A model generated the notes under the pieces. That model searched no databases and was not told where the DNA came from. It worked only from the letters and a program-made list of their open reading frames with translations. Positions 1 through 7,674 of a stretch of DNA of 40,669 nucleotides are shown piece after piece. How positions within the stretch are numbered: position 1 is the stretch's first letter; every line of letters starts with the position of its first letter. Source of the DNA: a virus; IMG/VR virus record IMGVR_UViG_3300024431_000010, positions 1-40,669 of that record. One strand, 5' to 3'. Both the position numbers and the translations under genes were made by a program.

Positions 1-1
1 A

Positions 2-720
2 GCGGCCAACGCCCAGCTGGCCTTCACGGTAGCGGCGGACCTCACCGCAGACGGCGCCCTGGACGCGGCCCCGGCACTGGCCCTGTCCGTAGCGGCGGAC
101 CTGCAGGCTCGCGGGCAGCTCGACGCGGCGGCCGCGATGGCCTTTGCTGTTGCTGCCGACCTCAAGGCTCGTGGGCAGCTCGACGCGGCGGCGGCCCTGC
201 TGTTCACCGTAGTAGCGGACCTCGACGCCCGGGGCGCTCTGGCAGCCGGCCCGGCGCTCATATTCTCGGCCGTGGCGGAGCTGGCTGCCCGGGGCCAGCT
301 CGAAGCAGCGGCCGCACTGGCGTTCACAGTCACGGCTGACCTTACAGGGGCGGCGGCGGGACAGATAAGCGCGGCAGCGGCCCTTGTGATAGCCCTCGTG
401 GCCGATCTGGACGCTGTCGGGGCCCTGGATGCCGCCCCGGAGATGATATTCGACGTCGCAGCGGACCTGCTGGCGGAGGGCACGCTCACGGCAGCCCCGG
501 CGATGGCCTTCACGCTGGTGGCCGATGCGCGGCTGGTCGGCGGCCTGGACGCCAACCCGAGCATGGCCTTCGCGGTCGGTGCGGATTTACAGGACGCGGC
601 GGGTGGGCAGATAGCGGCGTCCCCGGCAATGCAGCTCAGTTTGAGCGCCGACATCATGGCCCGCGGTGCGCTGTTCGCCTCGCCGGCTTTATCGTTCAGT
701 GTTGCGGCGTTACTATTCGA
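2..720 (+). repeat. In-frame 60-bp tandem repeats (20-residue units)
   Basis: Degenerate 60-bp units follow one another without gaps inside the first coding region; two units carry an extra 6 bp (around 340-365 and 590-612). At DNA level the most constant blocks are GCGGACCTG/GCCGACCTC and GCTCGCGGGCAGCTCGACGC-like stretches. Protein conservation exceeds DNA conservation, which suggests selection on the protein fold. Confidence 0.8.
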
Positions 721-856
721 CTCGGGCGCGCGCATCATTCCGAATTCGCTGCAGACGCTGCTGCAATTTTTAGACAATACCCGGCAGAATATCGACAAGG
801 GCTTGGACAACGTGACCCAGACCCTGCAGGCCGGTCAATCGAATTCGAGCCAATAG
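2..856 (+). CDS. Repeat-rich virion protein, 5'-partial
   Basis: The frame is open to the left window edge, so the N-terminus is missing; 284 residues are visible. About twelve tandem units of 20 residues (two are 22) fill residues 1 to about 240, with the pattern D-A-A-P-A-L-x-F-x-V-x-A-D-L-x-A-x-G-x-L. The alternating hydrophobic residues suggest stacked beta-strands or a solenoid. The last 40 residues lose the repeat, are polar and probably helical (from about I-I-P-N-S-L). It lies directly before the neck genes and, given the gene order, just after the unseen major capsid gene, which suits a head decoration, fibre or other structural role. That role is inferred from position only; no enzymatic motif is visible. 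Confidence 0.75.
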   Translation, partial: AANAQLAFTVAADLTADGALDAAPALALSVAADLQARGQLDAAAAMAFAVAADLKARGQLDAAAALLFTVVADLDARGALAAGPALIFSAVAELAARGQLEAAAALAFTVTADLTGAAAGQISAAAALVIALVADLDAVGALDAAPEMIFDVAADLLAEGTLTAAPAMAFTLVADARLVGGLDANPSMAFAVGADLQDAAGGQIAASPAMQLSLSADIMARGALFASPALSFSVAALLFDSGARIIPNSLQTLLQFLDNTRQNIDKGLDNVTQTLQAGQSNSSQ

Positions 857-866
857 GAGAGACACG

Positions 867-1247
867 ATGGCCTCTTGCGACACTGACCTCTCGGGGATCT
901 GCATCGCCCGCAAGCGCGGCGACACCGCGCCCGACAAAATATTCGTGACCGACCCGGAGAACGCCGGCGCACCCCTGGACGTGACCGGCTTCGGCTTTAT
1001 TATGACCGTCAACACCGAGCAGGACCCGGAGCCCGTGGGCCCACCGATCATCGGCGTGGAGCTGGTATCGCTCACGGGGGCTATCGTTGACGCCGTTGGC
1101 GGCGAGGTGGACTTCCCCTGGACCGCCGGCGAGGCCGACCAGTTGCCGGAGACCTATTTCTACGACATCCAGCAGACCGACGGCGCCGGGCGGATACTCA
1201 CGATCGCCAAAAACGAGTATATTTTCCAGCAAGACGTCACCAAATAG
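867..1247 (+). CDS. Small beta-rich virion-region protein
   Basis: A 126-residue protein starting 10 bp after the repeat protein, with SD AGGAGA upstream. The sequence alternates short beta-like segments (K-I-F-V-T-D, F-I-M-T-V-N, Y-F-Y-D-I-Q, Y-I-F-Q-Q-D-V-T) and resembles the small Ig-like or baseplate-type domains found in phage structural genes. I recognise no named family. Its place between head and connector genes suggests a minor head or neck component (inference). Confidence 0.7.
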   Translation: MASCDTDLSGICIARKRGDTAPDKIFVTDPENAGAPLDVTGFGFIMTVNTEQDPEPVGPPIIGVELVSLTGAIVDAVGGEVDFPWTAGEADQLPETYFYDIQQTDGAGRILTIAKNEYIFQQDVTK

Positions 1248-1256
1248 GAGCAGGGC

Positions 1257-1808
1257 ATGGCGATCCAATTCATCATCGAGGACGGCACCGGGCTGGACGA
1301 CGCGACCGCTTACGTCGACCTCACGGTGGCCGATCAGTATCTGGAAAACTCCGATCGCAAGACAGCGTGGCGGGCCTTCTCATCGAAGGAGAGGCAGGCG
1401 GCGCTCATACAGGGCGCGGACTACATTGACCAGACCTTCCGCAACCGCTACAAGGGCCAGCGATTCAGCTCCGACCAGCGCCTGGAGTGGCCGCGGATCG
1501 AGGTGTTCGACGAGCTGGGCAACATCACCACACCGCCCGCCGGCGACGCCGGCAGCATCCCGGAGGAGATTGGCAGCGCGTCGATCGAGTACGCCTTCGA
1601 GGCGGCGACCGCGCCGCTGGCTCCGACCCCGGTCGTGGACGATACGGGCCGCGAGGTTATCTCGAAGCGGGAGAAGGTGGACGTGCTTGAGGAGTCGACG
1701 CAGTACCGCGACATCAGCACGCCCAAGTTTCGCAAATACCCGCGCGCCGAACTGGTCCTCCGCCGCTGGCTGAAGCGGGCCGTCGCCGGCCTCACGGTAC
1801 GGGTGTGA
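1257..1808 (+). CDS. Head-tail connector protein, DnaT_2-like family
   Basis: A 183-residue protein. The N-terminal pattern (I-E-D-G-T-G, then D-A-T-A-Y-V-D, then A-A-L-I-Q-G-A-D-Y-I-D, then L-E-W-P-R near residue 80) is typical of the phage connector family often labelled 'DnaT-like ssDNA-binding'. Members sit between capsid and tail genes and probably form the adaptor ring under the portal; the DnaT label is historical. SD AGGAG lies 5 nt before the ATG. It is followed at once by the next connector gene, as expected for a neck operon. Confidence 0.75.
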   Translation: MAIQFIIEDGTGLDDATAYVDLTVADQYLENSDRKTAWRAFSSKERQAALIQGADYIDQTFRNRYKGQRFSSDQRLEWPRIEVFDELGNITTPPAGDAGSIPEEIGSASIEYAFEAATAPLAPTPVVDDTGREVISKREKVDVLEESTQYRDISTPKFRKYPRAELVLRRWLKRAVAGLTVRV

Positions 1809-1809
1809 C

Positions 1810-2178
1810 ATGGCCCTGCAGGACACAGCCCTCCGCTTGATCCGCAAGTTCGGCGAGGACCGGCAGGTCACGCTGAAGCAGCCCACCACGGCCCCGGTGG
1901 ACCCCGCCAAGCCGTTCGACGTCAACCCCACGGCTACCACGACCAACACCACCGTTCCGGGCGTCGTGACGCCCATACGGCGCTCCCTGGTAGACGGCAA
2001 CTCGGTCCGGCAGGGCGACGAGATCGTACTGATCGCCGGCATTTCGCTGGGCTCCATCGTGCCGACCACCGCCGATACGATCACCGACGAGGGCGTCGAC
2101 AAAAACGTGATGGACGTCGTTCGGGTGCATCCCGGCAAGACGGACTTTCTATACAAGCTGCAGGTCCGGGCTCCGTAA
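1810..2178 (+). CDS. Putative head-closure/neck protein
   Basis: 122 residues, starting 1 nt after the previous stop and overlapping the next gene by 1 nt (TAATG). The helical N-terminus (A-L-R-L-I-R-K-F-G) followed by a beta-rich body is typical of small head-completion or stopper proteins. The assignment rests on size, fold tendency and place between the connector and the gp10-like gene; no catalytic motif is visible. Confidence 0.65.
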   Translation: MALQDTALRLIRKFGEDRQVTLKQPTTAPVDPAKPFDVNPTATTTNTTVPGVVTPIRRSLVDGNSVRQGDEIVLIAGISLGSIVPTTADTITDEGVDKNVMDVVRVHPGKTDFLYKLQVRAP

Positions 2179-2636
2179 TGGCCGTCCGCAAGCGATACAA
2201 CTCGCGGGAGATCACCGTGCAGCTGGAGCGCGAAACCCTCGAGGATTTCGGCGAGACGGCCTTCGCCATGCTCCGCAACCTGATATTCGCCAGCCCGGTG
2301 GGCGACCCCACGACGTGGCAAAACCCGAACAGCGCTCCGCCTGGGTACGTCGGCGGGCACTTCCGGCGCAACTGGGTCGTGTCCATCGGCGGTTTCAGCA
2401 ACCTCATCCGGCCCGGCACCGATGTTGCCGGCGCCTCGACCGCCGCCGAGGGCAAGCGCACCATCGACCAGCACACCAGAACGCGCAGAAAGGGTGTGAA
2501 ACTCGTGCTGCAGAATAACGTCCCATACGCGAATCGCCTCGCGCTGGGTCACTCCGAGCAGGCCAAATCCGGCTGGGTAAATCGGCAGGTCGACGCCGCA
2601 TTGATCGTCCCCACGGGACGCAGGGATCTCAGGTAA
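2178..2636 (+). CDS. HK97 gp10-like neck/tail-completion protein
   Basis: 152 residues. An N-terminal helix (T-L-E-D-F-G-E-T-A-F-A-M-L) is followed by S-P-V-G-D and G-H-F-R-R-N-W-V, the equivalent of the S-P-V-D-T-G-x-L-R-x-S-W signature of gp10-like head-tail joining proteins. A late V-P-Y-A-N-R-L-A-L-G-H segment also fits that family. It overlaps both neighbours by one base (TAATG junctions), so translation is probably coupled. Confidence 0.75.
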   Translation: MAVRKRYNSREITVQLERETLEDFGETAFAMLRNLIFASPVGDPTTWQNPNSAPPGYVGGHFRRNWVVSIGGFSNLIRPGTDVAGASTAAEGKRTIDQHTRTRRKGVKLVLQNNVPYANRLALGHSEQAKSGWVNRQVDAALIVPTGRRDLR

Positions 2637-3070
2637 TGGGCGCATCGACACGAACACCGGCAGAGTTCCGGGACACTGTAAGGACTGCGTTTTCAACGTC
2701 CTGGACTGCCGCCGGGGAGGCCCTCGATATAGTGGCGTGGGACAACGTATCTTTTAACCCGCGCAATCTGCAAGCGTATGTTTTCGCATCGCTTGCACAC
2801 TCGTCCGGGGAGATTGCCGCCCTGGGTACGGGCAGCGAGGTGATGATCCGCCGCACCGCAATATTCGCCGCGCAGATATTTGTTCGGCATAATACCGGCC
2901 AAGCACGAGCGGACCAGTTGGCAGAGATAATTTTGGACTTTTTGGAATCAGCACGACTTCAGGGTATTCGCATCCGCGATATCGGGCTCACCGAGGCTGG
3001 CCGCGTTAACCAGTGGTTTCAGATCAACGTGAACGCCCAGATCGATTACGATTCTTTCCGGACCGTGTGA
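2636..3070 (+). CDS. Tail terminator-like protein (DUF4128-like)
   Basis: 144 residues. The order helix, R-R-T-A-I-F-A-A-Q-I-F-V (strand), A-E-I-I-L-D-F-L-E (helix), and a final beta strand with N-Q-W-F-Q-I-N-V-N fits small tail terminators that cap the tail tube. Its place directly before the tail tube gene supports this. Codon choice is less GC-rich at third positions than in neighbouring genes (for example GCA, ACA, TTT and CTT are frequent). Confidence 0.7.
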   Translation: MGASTRTPAEFRDTVRTAFSTSWTAAGEALDIVAWDNVSFNPRNLQAYVFASLAHSSGEIAALGTGSEVMIRRTAIFAAQIFVRHNTGQARADQLAEIILDFLESARLQGIRIRDIGLTEAGRVNQWFQINVNAQIDYDSFRTV

Positions 3071-3098
3071 GGCGGGACAGGCACTTTAGGAGACCGCC

Positions 3099-4613
3099 AT
3101 GTCAGACACAAACCGAGTTGGGCTGCGATTTTTCCGCAGCTCTGTACGGACCGCCCCCATCCCGGCCGGTCCCTTCAACCTCAATCAGCTCCGCTACACG
3201 GGCACGCCGAACCTGGCCTTCCAGCCAAACACGATCGTGTCGGAGGAGATACGCCCCGATCGCCAGATCAGTGACCTCATCCTGGTAGGCGCGGAGGCCG
3301 GCGGAGACACCGGCATCGAGATTTCATACGGGGCCTTCGACCAGCTCATCAGCGGCGCCCTGTTCAATACGTTTGTCAACACCGTTACCAAGCAGGGCAC
3401 GGGCGAGATCACGGCCTTTGGCGCCGGCACTATCGACGTCGATGACGGCACTGACTTTATCATCGGGCAGGTCACCCGCCTCGAAGCGCTGCTTACCGGG
3501 GACGTCGGCGACGGCATCTTCGAGATCACGGCCATTGCCACAAACACCCTCTCCATGAATCCGCTCGCCGGCACGGCGACCACGGCCATACAGGGCACGG
3601 AGACGGCCGACGCCGATACCAAGCTGCAGGTCACGGGCTTTGCGGCGCAGGCCAACGGCGACATATCGGTGGTGGTGACCGGCTCCGACGCCGTGTTCCA
3701 GTTCCCGGCCGGCGCCCTGGACAACGCAATGGGCAACGGCATCCCGATGGAAATTGGCGCGTGGTTCAAATTCGCCGACTTCACCACGGTGCTGAATAAC
3801 GTCTGGACCCGGGTACGGGAGATCGACCTCACGGCCGATACCGTTACCGTGGACGCCCAGACGGGCATGGCGACGGACGCGGCCGCTACCGAGCAGGTTC
3901 AGGCTTTCTATGGCAGCCGTATAGAGAACGGCGCGCAGGCCGTGTCGGACCACCAGTTCGCTGTGGAGCGCCGCTTCGAGGATCACACTCCGATCACCCG
4001 CGAGCTGTTTCTGGGCATGGCGCTGAATAACTTCAACCTGACCCTTGCGCCGCAGGCTATCGCGATCGGCAGCCTCACCTGGTTCGGCTTCAACAGCGCC
4101 GTTTCGAATGACAGCCCGAGCTACCCGGACCTCTATGCCGCCCTGCCGGTGGACGTACTGGCCGACCAGAACGACGTGTATAACACCTCGTCCGACATCG
4201 GCCGCCTGGGCCGGGGCGTGGACCCGGTCGACGCCGCGGGCCTCAACTTCGTCACCGAGGCCACCATCGAGATCAACAACAACCTCCGCCGCCAACCGGC
4301 CGTGGGCGTGTTTGGCGCCTCCGGTATTGGCGTCGGCGAACTATCGGTGACGGGTACGCTGTCGACCTATTTCGACAACGACGAGATCCTGCAGATCATC
4401 CTGACCAACGCCGAGACGACGCTGGACTTGGTCACGCAGGGGCAGGACGGGCGCTCGCAGGTTTACGATCTGCCGCGCATTAAATTTAGTGCGGGGGCTC
4501 CGGACGTGCCTGGTAAGAATCAGGACGTCACGATCCCCGGAACCTATCAGGCGATTTTGTCACCGATCTTTGGCTATACCATCAGCTTCCAGTCGGTGTC
4601 TTTCGCCCGGTAA
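3099..4613 (+). CDS. Major tail tube protein (Phage_tube_2 type)
   Basis: 504 residues with SD AGGAG 6 nt before the ATG. Residues about 50-85 hold the family signature: E-E-I-R-P-D-R-Q-I-S-D-L, then I-E-I-S-Y-G-A-F-D. Conserved blocks near the end (E-V-I-like duplicates, Y-D-L-P-R-I-K-F, V-T-I-P-G-T-Y-Q) match tube proteins that polymerise around the tape measure. Common relatives are around 300 residues, so this version is enlarged, with beta-rich material around residues 100-190 that could be an added surface domain. A single tube gene and no sheath gene indicate a non-contractile tail. Confidence 0.85.
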   Translation: MSDTNRVGLRFFRSSVRTAPIPAGPFNLNQLRYTGTPNLAFQPNTIVSEEIRPDRQISDLILVGAEAGGDTGIEISYGAFDQLISGALFNTFVNTVTKQGTGEITAFGAGTIDVDDGTDFIIGQVTRLEALLTGDVGDGIFEITAIATNTLSMNPLAGTATTAIQGTETADADTKLQVTGFAAQANGDISVVVTGSDAVFQFPAGALDNAMGNGIPMEIGAWFKFADFTTVLNNVWTRVREIDLTADTVTVDAQTGMATDAAATEQVQAFYGSRIENGAQAVSDHQFAVERRFEDHTPITRELFLGMALNNFNLTLAPQAIAIGSLTWFGFNSAVSNDSPSYPDLYAALPVDVLADQNDVYNTSSDIGRLGRGVDPVDAAGLNFVTEATIEINNNLRRQPAVGVFGASGIGVGELSVTGTLSTYFDNDEILQIILTNAETTLDLVTQGQDGRSQVYDLPRIKFSAGAPDVPGKNQDVTIPGTYQAILSPIFGYTISFQSVSFAR

Positions 4614-4619
4614 TTAACC

Positions 4620-4636
4620 GGGCCGTTTCGAGGCCC
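4620..4636 (+). other. Short hairpin after the tail tube gene
   Basis: GGGCC and GGCCC (5 bp) flank a 7-nt GTTTCGA loop in the 38-nt gap between tube and chaperone genes. No U-run follows, so it is not a classical terminator. It could stabilise the tube mRNA 3' end or act as a partial attenuator. Confidence 0.35.
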
Positions 4637-4651
4637 AATAAAGGAGCGACT

Positions 4652-5068
4652 GTGAGAGTCTACGAGGCATTCGAAACATCAGAACGGTTAGTCAGCGAGG
4701 GGCGAGAGTGCGAGATCGAATTCGGCGGCAAGGTAATCTGCAAGGTATGGATCCGTCCTGCGGACCCTTCCTTGAATGCCGAATATCGCAAGGAGCTGGC
4801 GGAACTATCCATCGGCCTGGCACGGGGCGAGGAGCTGGACGAGGATACGGACCGTGCCCTGCTGTGGAAGGTTTACGCCCGCACCGTGATCCAGAAATGG
4901 GTATGGACGGACCCCGAGGACAAGAAGGACCCGAAGCTCCGGCTGTCCGAAACCAACGCCATCGCTTTATTCCGGCGCGTGCCGAAGTTCTTCGAGGGGA
5001 TCCAGCTGGTCGCGCGACAGTGGGCTCAGTTCCGGGCGTCCCACGAAGAGGACGCAAAGGGAAACTGA
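4652..5068 (+). CDS. Tail assembly chaperone, short (G-like) form
   Basis: 138 residues starting at GTG, with SD AAGGAG 5 nt upstream. The protein is helical and acidic and ends K-G-N-stop. Position between tube and tape measure, and the slippery heptamer at its last two codons, identify it as the short product of the lambda G/GT-type chaperone pair that wraps the tape measure before tube polymerisation. It shows no recognisable sequence motif, which is normal for this fast-diverging group. Confidence 0.8.
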   Translation: MRVYEAFETSERLVSEGRECEIEFGGKVICKVWIRPADPSLNAEYRKELAELSIGLARGEELDEDTDRALLWKVYARTVIQKWVWTDPEDKKDPKLRLSETNAIALFRRVPKFFEGIQLVARQWAQFRASHEEDAKGN

Positions 5069-5442
5069 CAGCCGTCCTCGACCACCAGCTCCGAATCGGG
5101 GACGCTAAAGTCTCGGACACAATAATCGCGGCTTACAAGGAGCGCGGCTTCACGCCGCCTGAGCATCTGGAAGAGCCGCCGGTCATCGAGGCTCGTTTCA
5201 CCGTGTATTGGGAGGCGTTCCGGGACCTGCAAACCGAGCGCGTCAGCCCGCGCGCCACCATTCCCTTTTCAGCGATCGCACTTTACGCGCGACAGTTCGG
5301 CCTGGACGTCGATCGGCTGAAGCGGATCGTGTGGACGGTGGACGAGGTGCTGCTGACGCATTGGAAGGGCGCCGACGCGGCCGCTGAGAGCCAGCAGAAA
5401 ATAGAACAGGCGCAACGCGCCAGCCTGGGAGCGAAGAAATGA
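4652..5442 (+). CDS. Tail assembly chaperone, -1 frameshift fusion (GT-like)
   Basis: The second reading frame (5065-5442, 125 residues) has no ATG, GTG or TTG until about base 5202 and no ribosome binding site. It is in the -1 frame relative to the short form. Tandem slippage on GGGAAAC at 5059-5065 joins the frames just before the TGA stop, giving a product of about 263 residues: join(4652..5065, 5065..5442). The extension contains helical segments (I-I-A-A-Y-K-E-R-G-F, F-T-V-Y-W-E-A-F-R-D-L) and ends in an ATGA overlap with the tape measure gene. Slippage is inferred from the canonical site and gene order. Confidence 0.85.
5059..5065 (+). other. -1 ribosomal frameshift slippery heptamer
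   Basis: G-GGA-AAC in the zero frame fits X-XXY-YYZ (X=G, Y=A, Z=C) and sits directly before the TGA stop of the short chaperone. After a -1 slip the ribosome reads GGG-AAA-CTG into the long downstream frame. It resembles the GGGAAAG site of lambda G/T. Confidence 0.88.
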
Positions 5443-7673
5443 CCGATCGCGTAATACGGGTCGTCCTCGATTCGCGGGGCGTAGAGACCGGGGTCCGCCG
5501 GGCGCAGGGACCGCTTCGCAAGTTGGACCAGCGCCAGAAAAGCCTCACCACGGGCTTCAAGGCGGCCGCTGCCGCGGCCACCGCCTTTGCCGGCGCCCTT
5601 GCTACCCGCGAGATCATACGGCTCACCAACACCTATCAGGGCCTGCAGAACGCCCTGCGGGTCGTAACCGACTCCCAAGAGGAGCTGAACACCGCCAGTC
5701 AAACCCTGTTTGAGATAGCGCAGGCGACGCGCGCGCCCCTTGAGGCCACCGTTCAGCTATTCAGCCGGGCCAGCATTGCGGCCGACGAGCTGGGCGCATC
5801 GCAGGAGCAGCTGTTCCGGCTCACCGAGCTGTCCGGCAAGGCCCTCGCGGTTTCCGGATCCAGCGCGGCAGAGGCATCGGGCGCTCTCCGCCAGCTGTCG
5901 CAGTCGTTTTCGTCGGGCATCGTCCGCGGCGAGGAATTCAACTCCATACTGGAGGGCGCATTCCCTCTGGCACAGGCGGCTGCACGCGGCCTGGACCGGG
6001 CAGGCGGGTCGGTTGGCCGGCTCCGCACGCTGGTCATCGAGGGCAAGGTATCGTCGCAGGAGTTCTTCGAGGCGATATTGGCCGGCGGCGAGGAGCTGGA
6101 CGCGCAGTTCGAGCGCACCGAGATCACCATTTCGCAGGCGACCACGACCGTCCGCAACAGCCTGATCCAGTTTGTCGGCGGGCTATCCGAGGCGTCCGGC
6201 TTCGGCAAGGCCCTCGCGGGCGCGCTGACTGGCGTGTCCGACGCGATAGACGATATGGGTAAAGCCTTCACCGCTACCCTGCAACCGCAGGACGAGGTCA
6301 GCACGGGCCTGCAGCTATTCGTAACGATCACCCTGGTAGCGATCCAAGTGGTCGACGCCCTCGCGACGTCGCTGGTCACGGTGCTGTCGACGGCCTTCAC
6401 GGTCCTCGGCGAAACCATCGGTGCTTCGGCGGCCGCGCTTGCGGCGTTTTTCTCTGGCGACTTCGACCTCGCCAGCACCATTCTCGACGACCTGGACGAG
6501 CGCAACCTTGACGCGATCACCGGCGCTTTCGGCGGGCTGCAGGAAACCCTGATCGCCGACACCTCGGCAACCATCGAGGCCATCGTCGAGTTGTGGGACT
6601 CCGGCTCCCGCGACATCGCAGAGGCCGTAGCCGGCGGCAGCGCGAAGGCTGGCGGCGGCGGCATAGTCGATCCCCTGGTAGACCCGGCGGACTTCCAAGA
6701 CGCGCAGGACGCCGTGCTGGAGTTTATCGAGGCCCTCGAGCAGCAGGAGCAGGTATTGATCCTGCAGCAGACGCTGGGCGAGGACGCGGCTGCGGCCATC
6801 AAGGAGTACAAGGACGGGCTGGCGCTGGCGTCGGCCGAGGCGCAGATATTCAAGGACCTCGCCCCGACCCCGGAGGTGGAGGAGCTGCGTGAGGCTTTCC
6901 GGTCGCTGGGCGCCGACGCGGCACAGTCCATACGCGACATCGCCGCGGAGATCGAGGCGGCCGCCCTGTCGGAGAGTTTCGACGACCAGATCGCGGCCCT
7001 GATGCTGGAGATCGAACTGCTCGGCGCCGACAACGAGATGCTGGGGATCAACGCCCAGCTCCGGGCCCTGGCCGCCGGCGCAACGGTTGAGCAGGCCGAA
7101 CAAATCGGTGAGCTGACCGAGGCGCTACTCAACCAGCAGGACGCGCTGCGAACGCAGGCGGATATCATGACGGGCTTTTTCGAGGAGGTCGGCCGCAGCG
7201 CCCAGCGGGAGCTGTCCGGGATACTCGCGGATCCGCTTGCCGAGGGGCTCGACGAGCTACCGCGCCGCTTCGCGGGGATCCTGCAGCAGCTGGCAGCGGA
7301 CGCCCTCGCCAGCGAGATATTCAAACTGCTCATCGGCTTCGGCTCAAACGCACCGGGCGGTGGCCGCGGCGGCTTCCTGCAGTTTGTCGGCGGGCTCTTC
7401 GGCGGTGGCTTTCAGGCCGGCGGTACGGTCACGGGCGGCCAGCCGATACTGGTTGGCGAGCGCGGGCCGGAGATATTCACCCCGCCTGGTAGCGGCACCA
7501 TCACGCCGAATATCAACATCCAGAACCAGCCGGCGGAAAACAACACGACGATTATCAACACCATCGATGAGAGCGTAATCACCGGGGCCTTCCAGTCCGG
7601 GGCGGGCGATAACGTCCTGCTCAACCGAATCAGCGCCCGGCGTAACGCCTTCAGGCGAGCATTAGGAGTCTAA
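5439..7673 (+). CDS. Tail tape measure protein
   Basis: 744 residues; ATGA overlap with the chaperone extension. Residues about 55-245 hold the tape-measure N-terminal domain: T-R-E-I-I-R-L-T-N-T-Y, then A-Q-A-T-R-A-P-L-E-A-T-V, then R-G-E-E-F-N-S-I-L-E, then T-T-V-R-N-S-L-I-Q-F-V-G-G-L. Hydrophobic stretches around 285-345 may be the membrane-active part. A long helical region follows, then a Gly-rich C-terminus with I-L-V-G-E-R-G-P-E-I-F-T-P, typical of these proteins. It sets tail length during assembly; at roughly 0.15 nm per residue the tail would be about 110 nm (inference). Confidence 0.92.
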   Translation: MTDRVIRVVLDSRGVETGVRRAQGPLRKLDQRQKSLTTGFKAAAAAATAFAGALATREIIRLTNTYQGLQNALRVVTDSQEELNTASQTLFEIAQATRAPLEATVQLFSRASIAADELGASQEQLFRLTELSGKALAVSGSSAAEASGALRQLSQSFSSGIVRGEEFNSILEGAFPLAQAAARGLDRAGGSVGRLRTLVIEGKVSSQEFFEAILAGGEELDAQFERTEITISQATTTVRNSLIQFVGGLSEASGFGKALAGALTGVSDAIDDMGKAFTATLQPQDEVSTGLQLFVTITLVAIQVVDALATSLVTVLSTAFTVLGETIGASAAALAAFFSGDFDLASTILDDLDERNLDAITGAFGGLQETLIADTSATIEAIVELWDSGSRDIAEAVAGGSAKAGGGGIVDPLVDPADFQDAQDAVLEFIEALEQQEQVLILQQTLGEDAAAAIKEYKDGLALASAEAQIFKDLAPTPEVEELREAFRSLGADAAQSIRDIAAEIEAAALSESFDDQIAALMLEIELLGADNEMLGINAQLRALAAGATVEQAEQIGELTEALLNQQDALRTQADIMTGFFEEVGRSAQRELSGILADPLAEGLDELPRRFAGILQQLAADALASEIFKLLIGFGSNAPGGGRGGFLQFVGGLFGGGFQAGGTVTGGQPILVGERGPEIFTPPGSGTITPNINIQNQPAENNTTIINTIDESVITGAFQSGAGDNVLLNRISARRNAFRRALGV

Positions 7674-7674
7674 C

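Noticed and set aside
5202-5442. Independent gene for the second chaperone frame starting at an internal GTG
   Set aside because: There is no SD, and it would omit the conserved-looking first 45 residues. The canonical slippery site explains the frame better.
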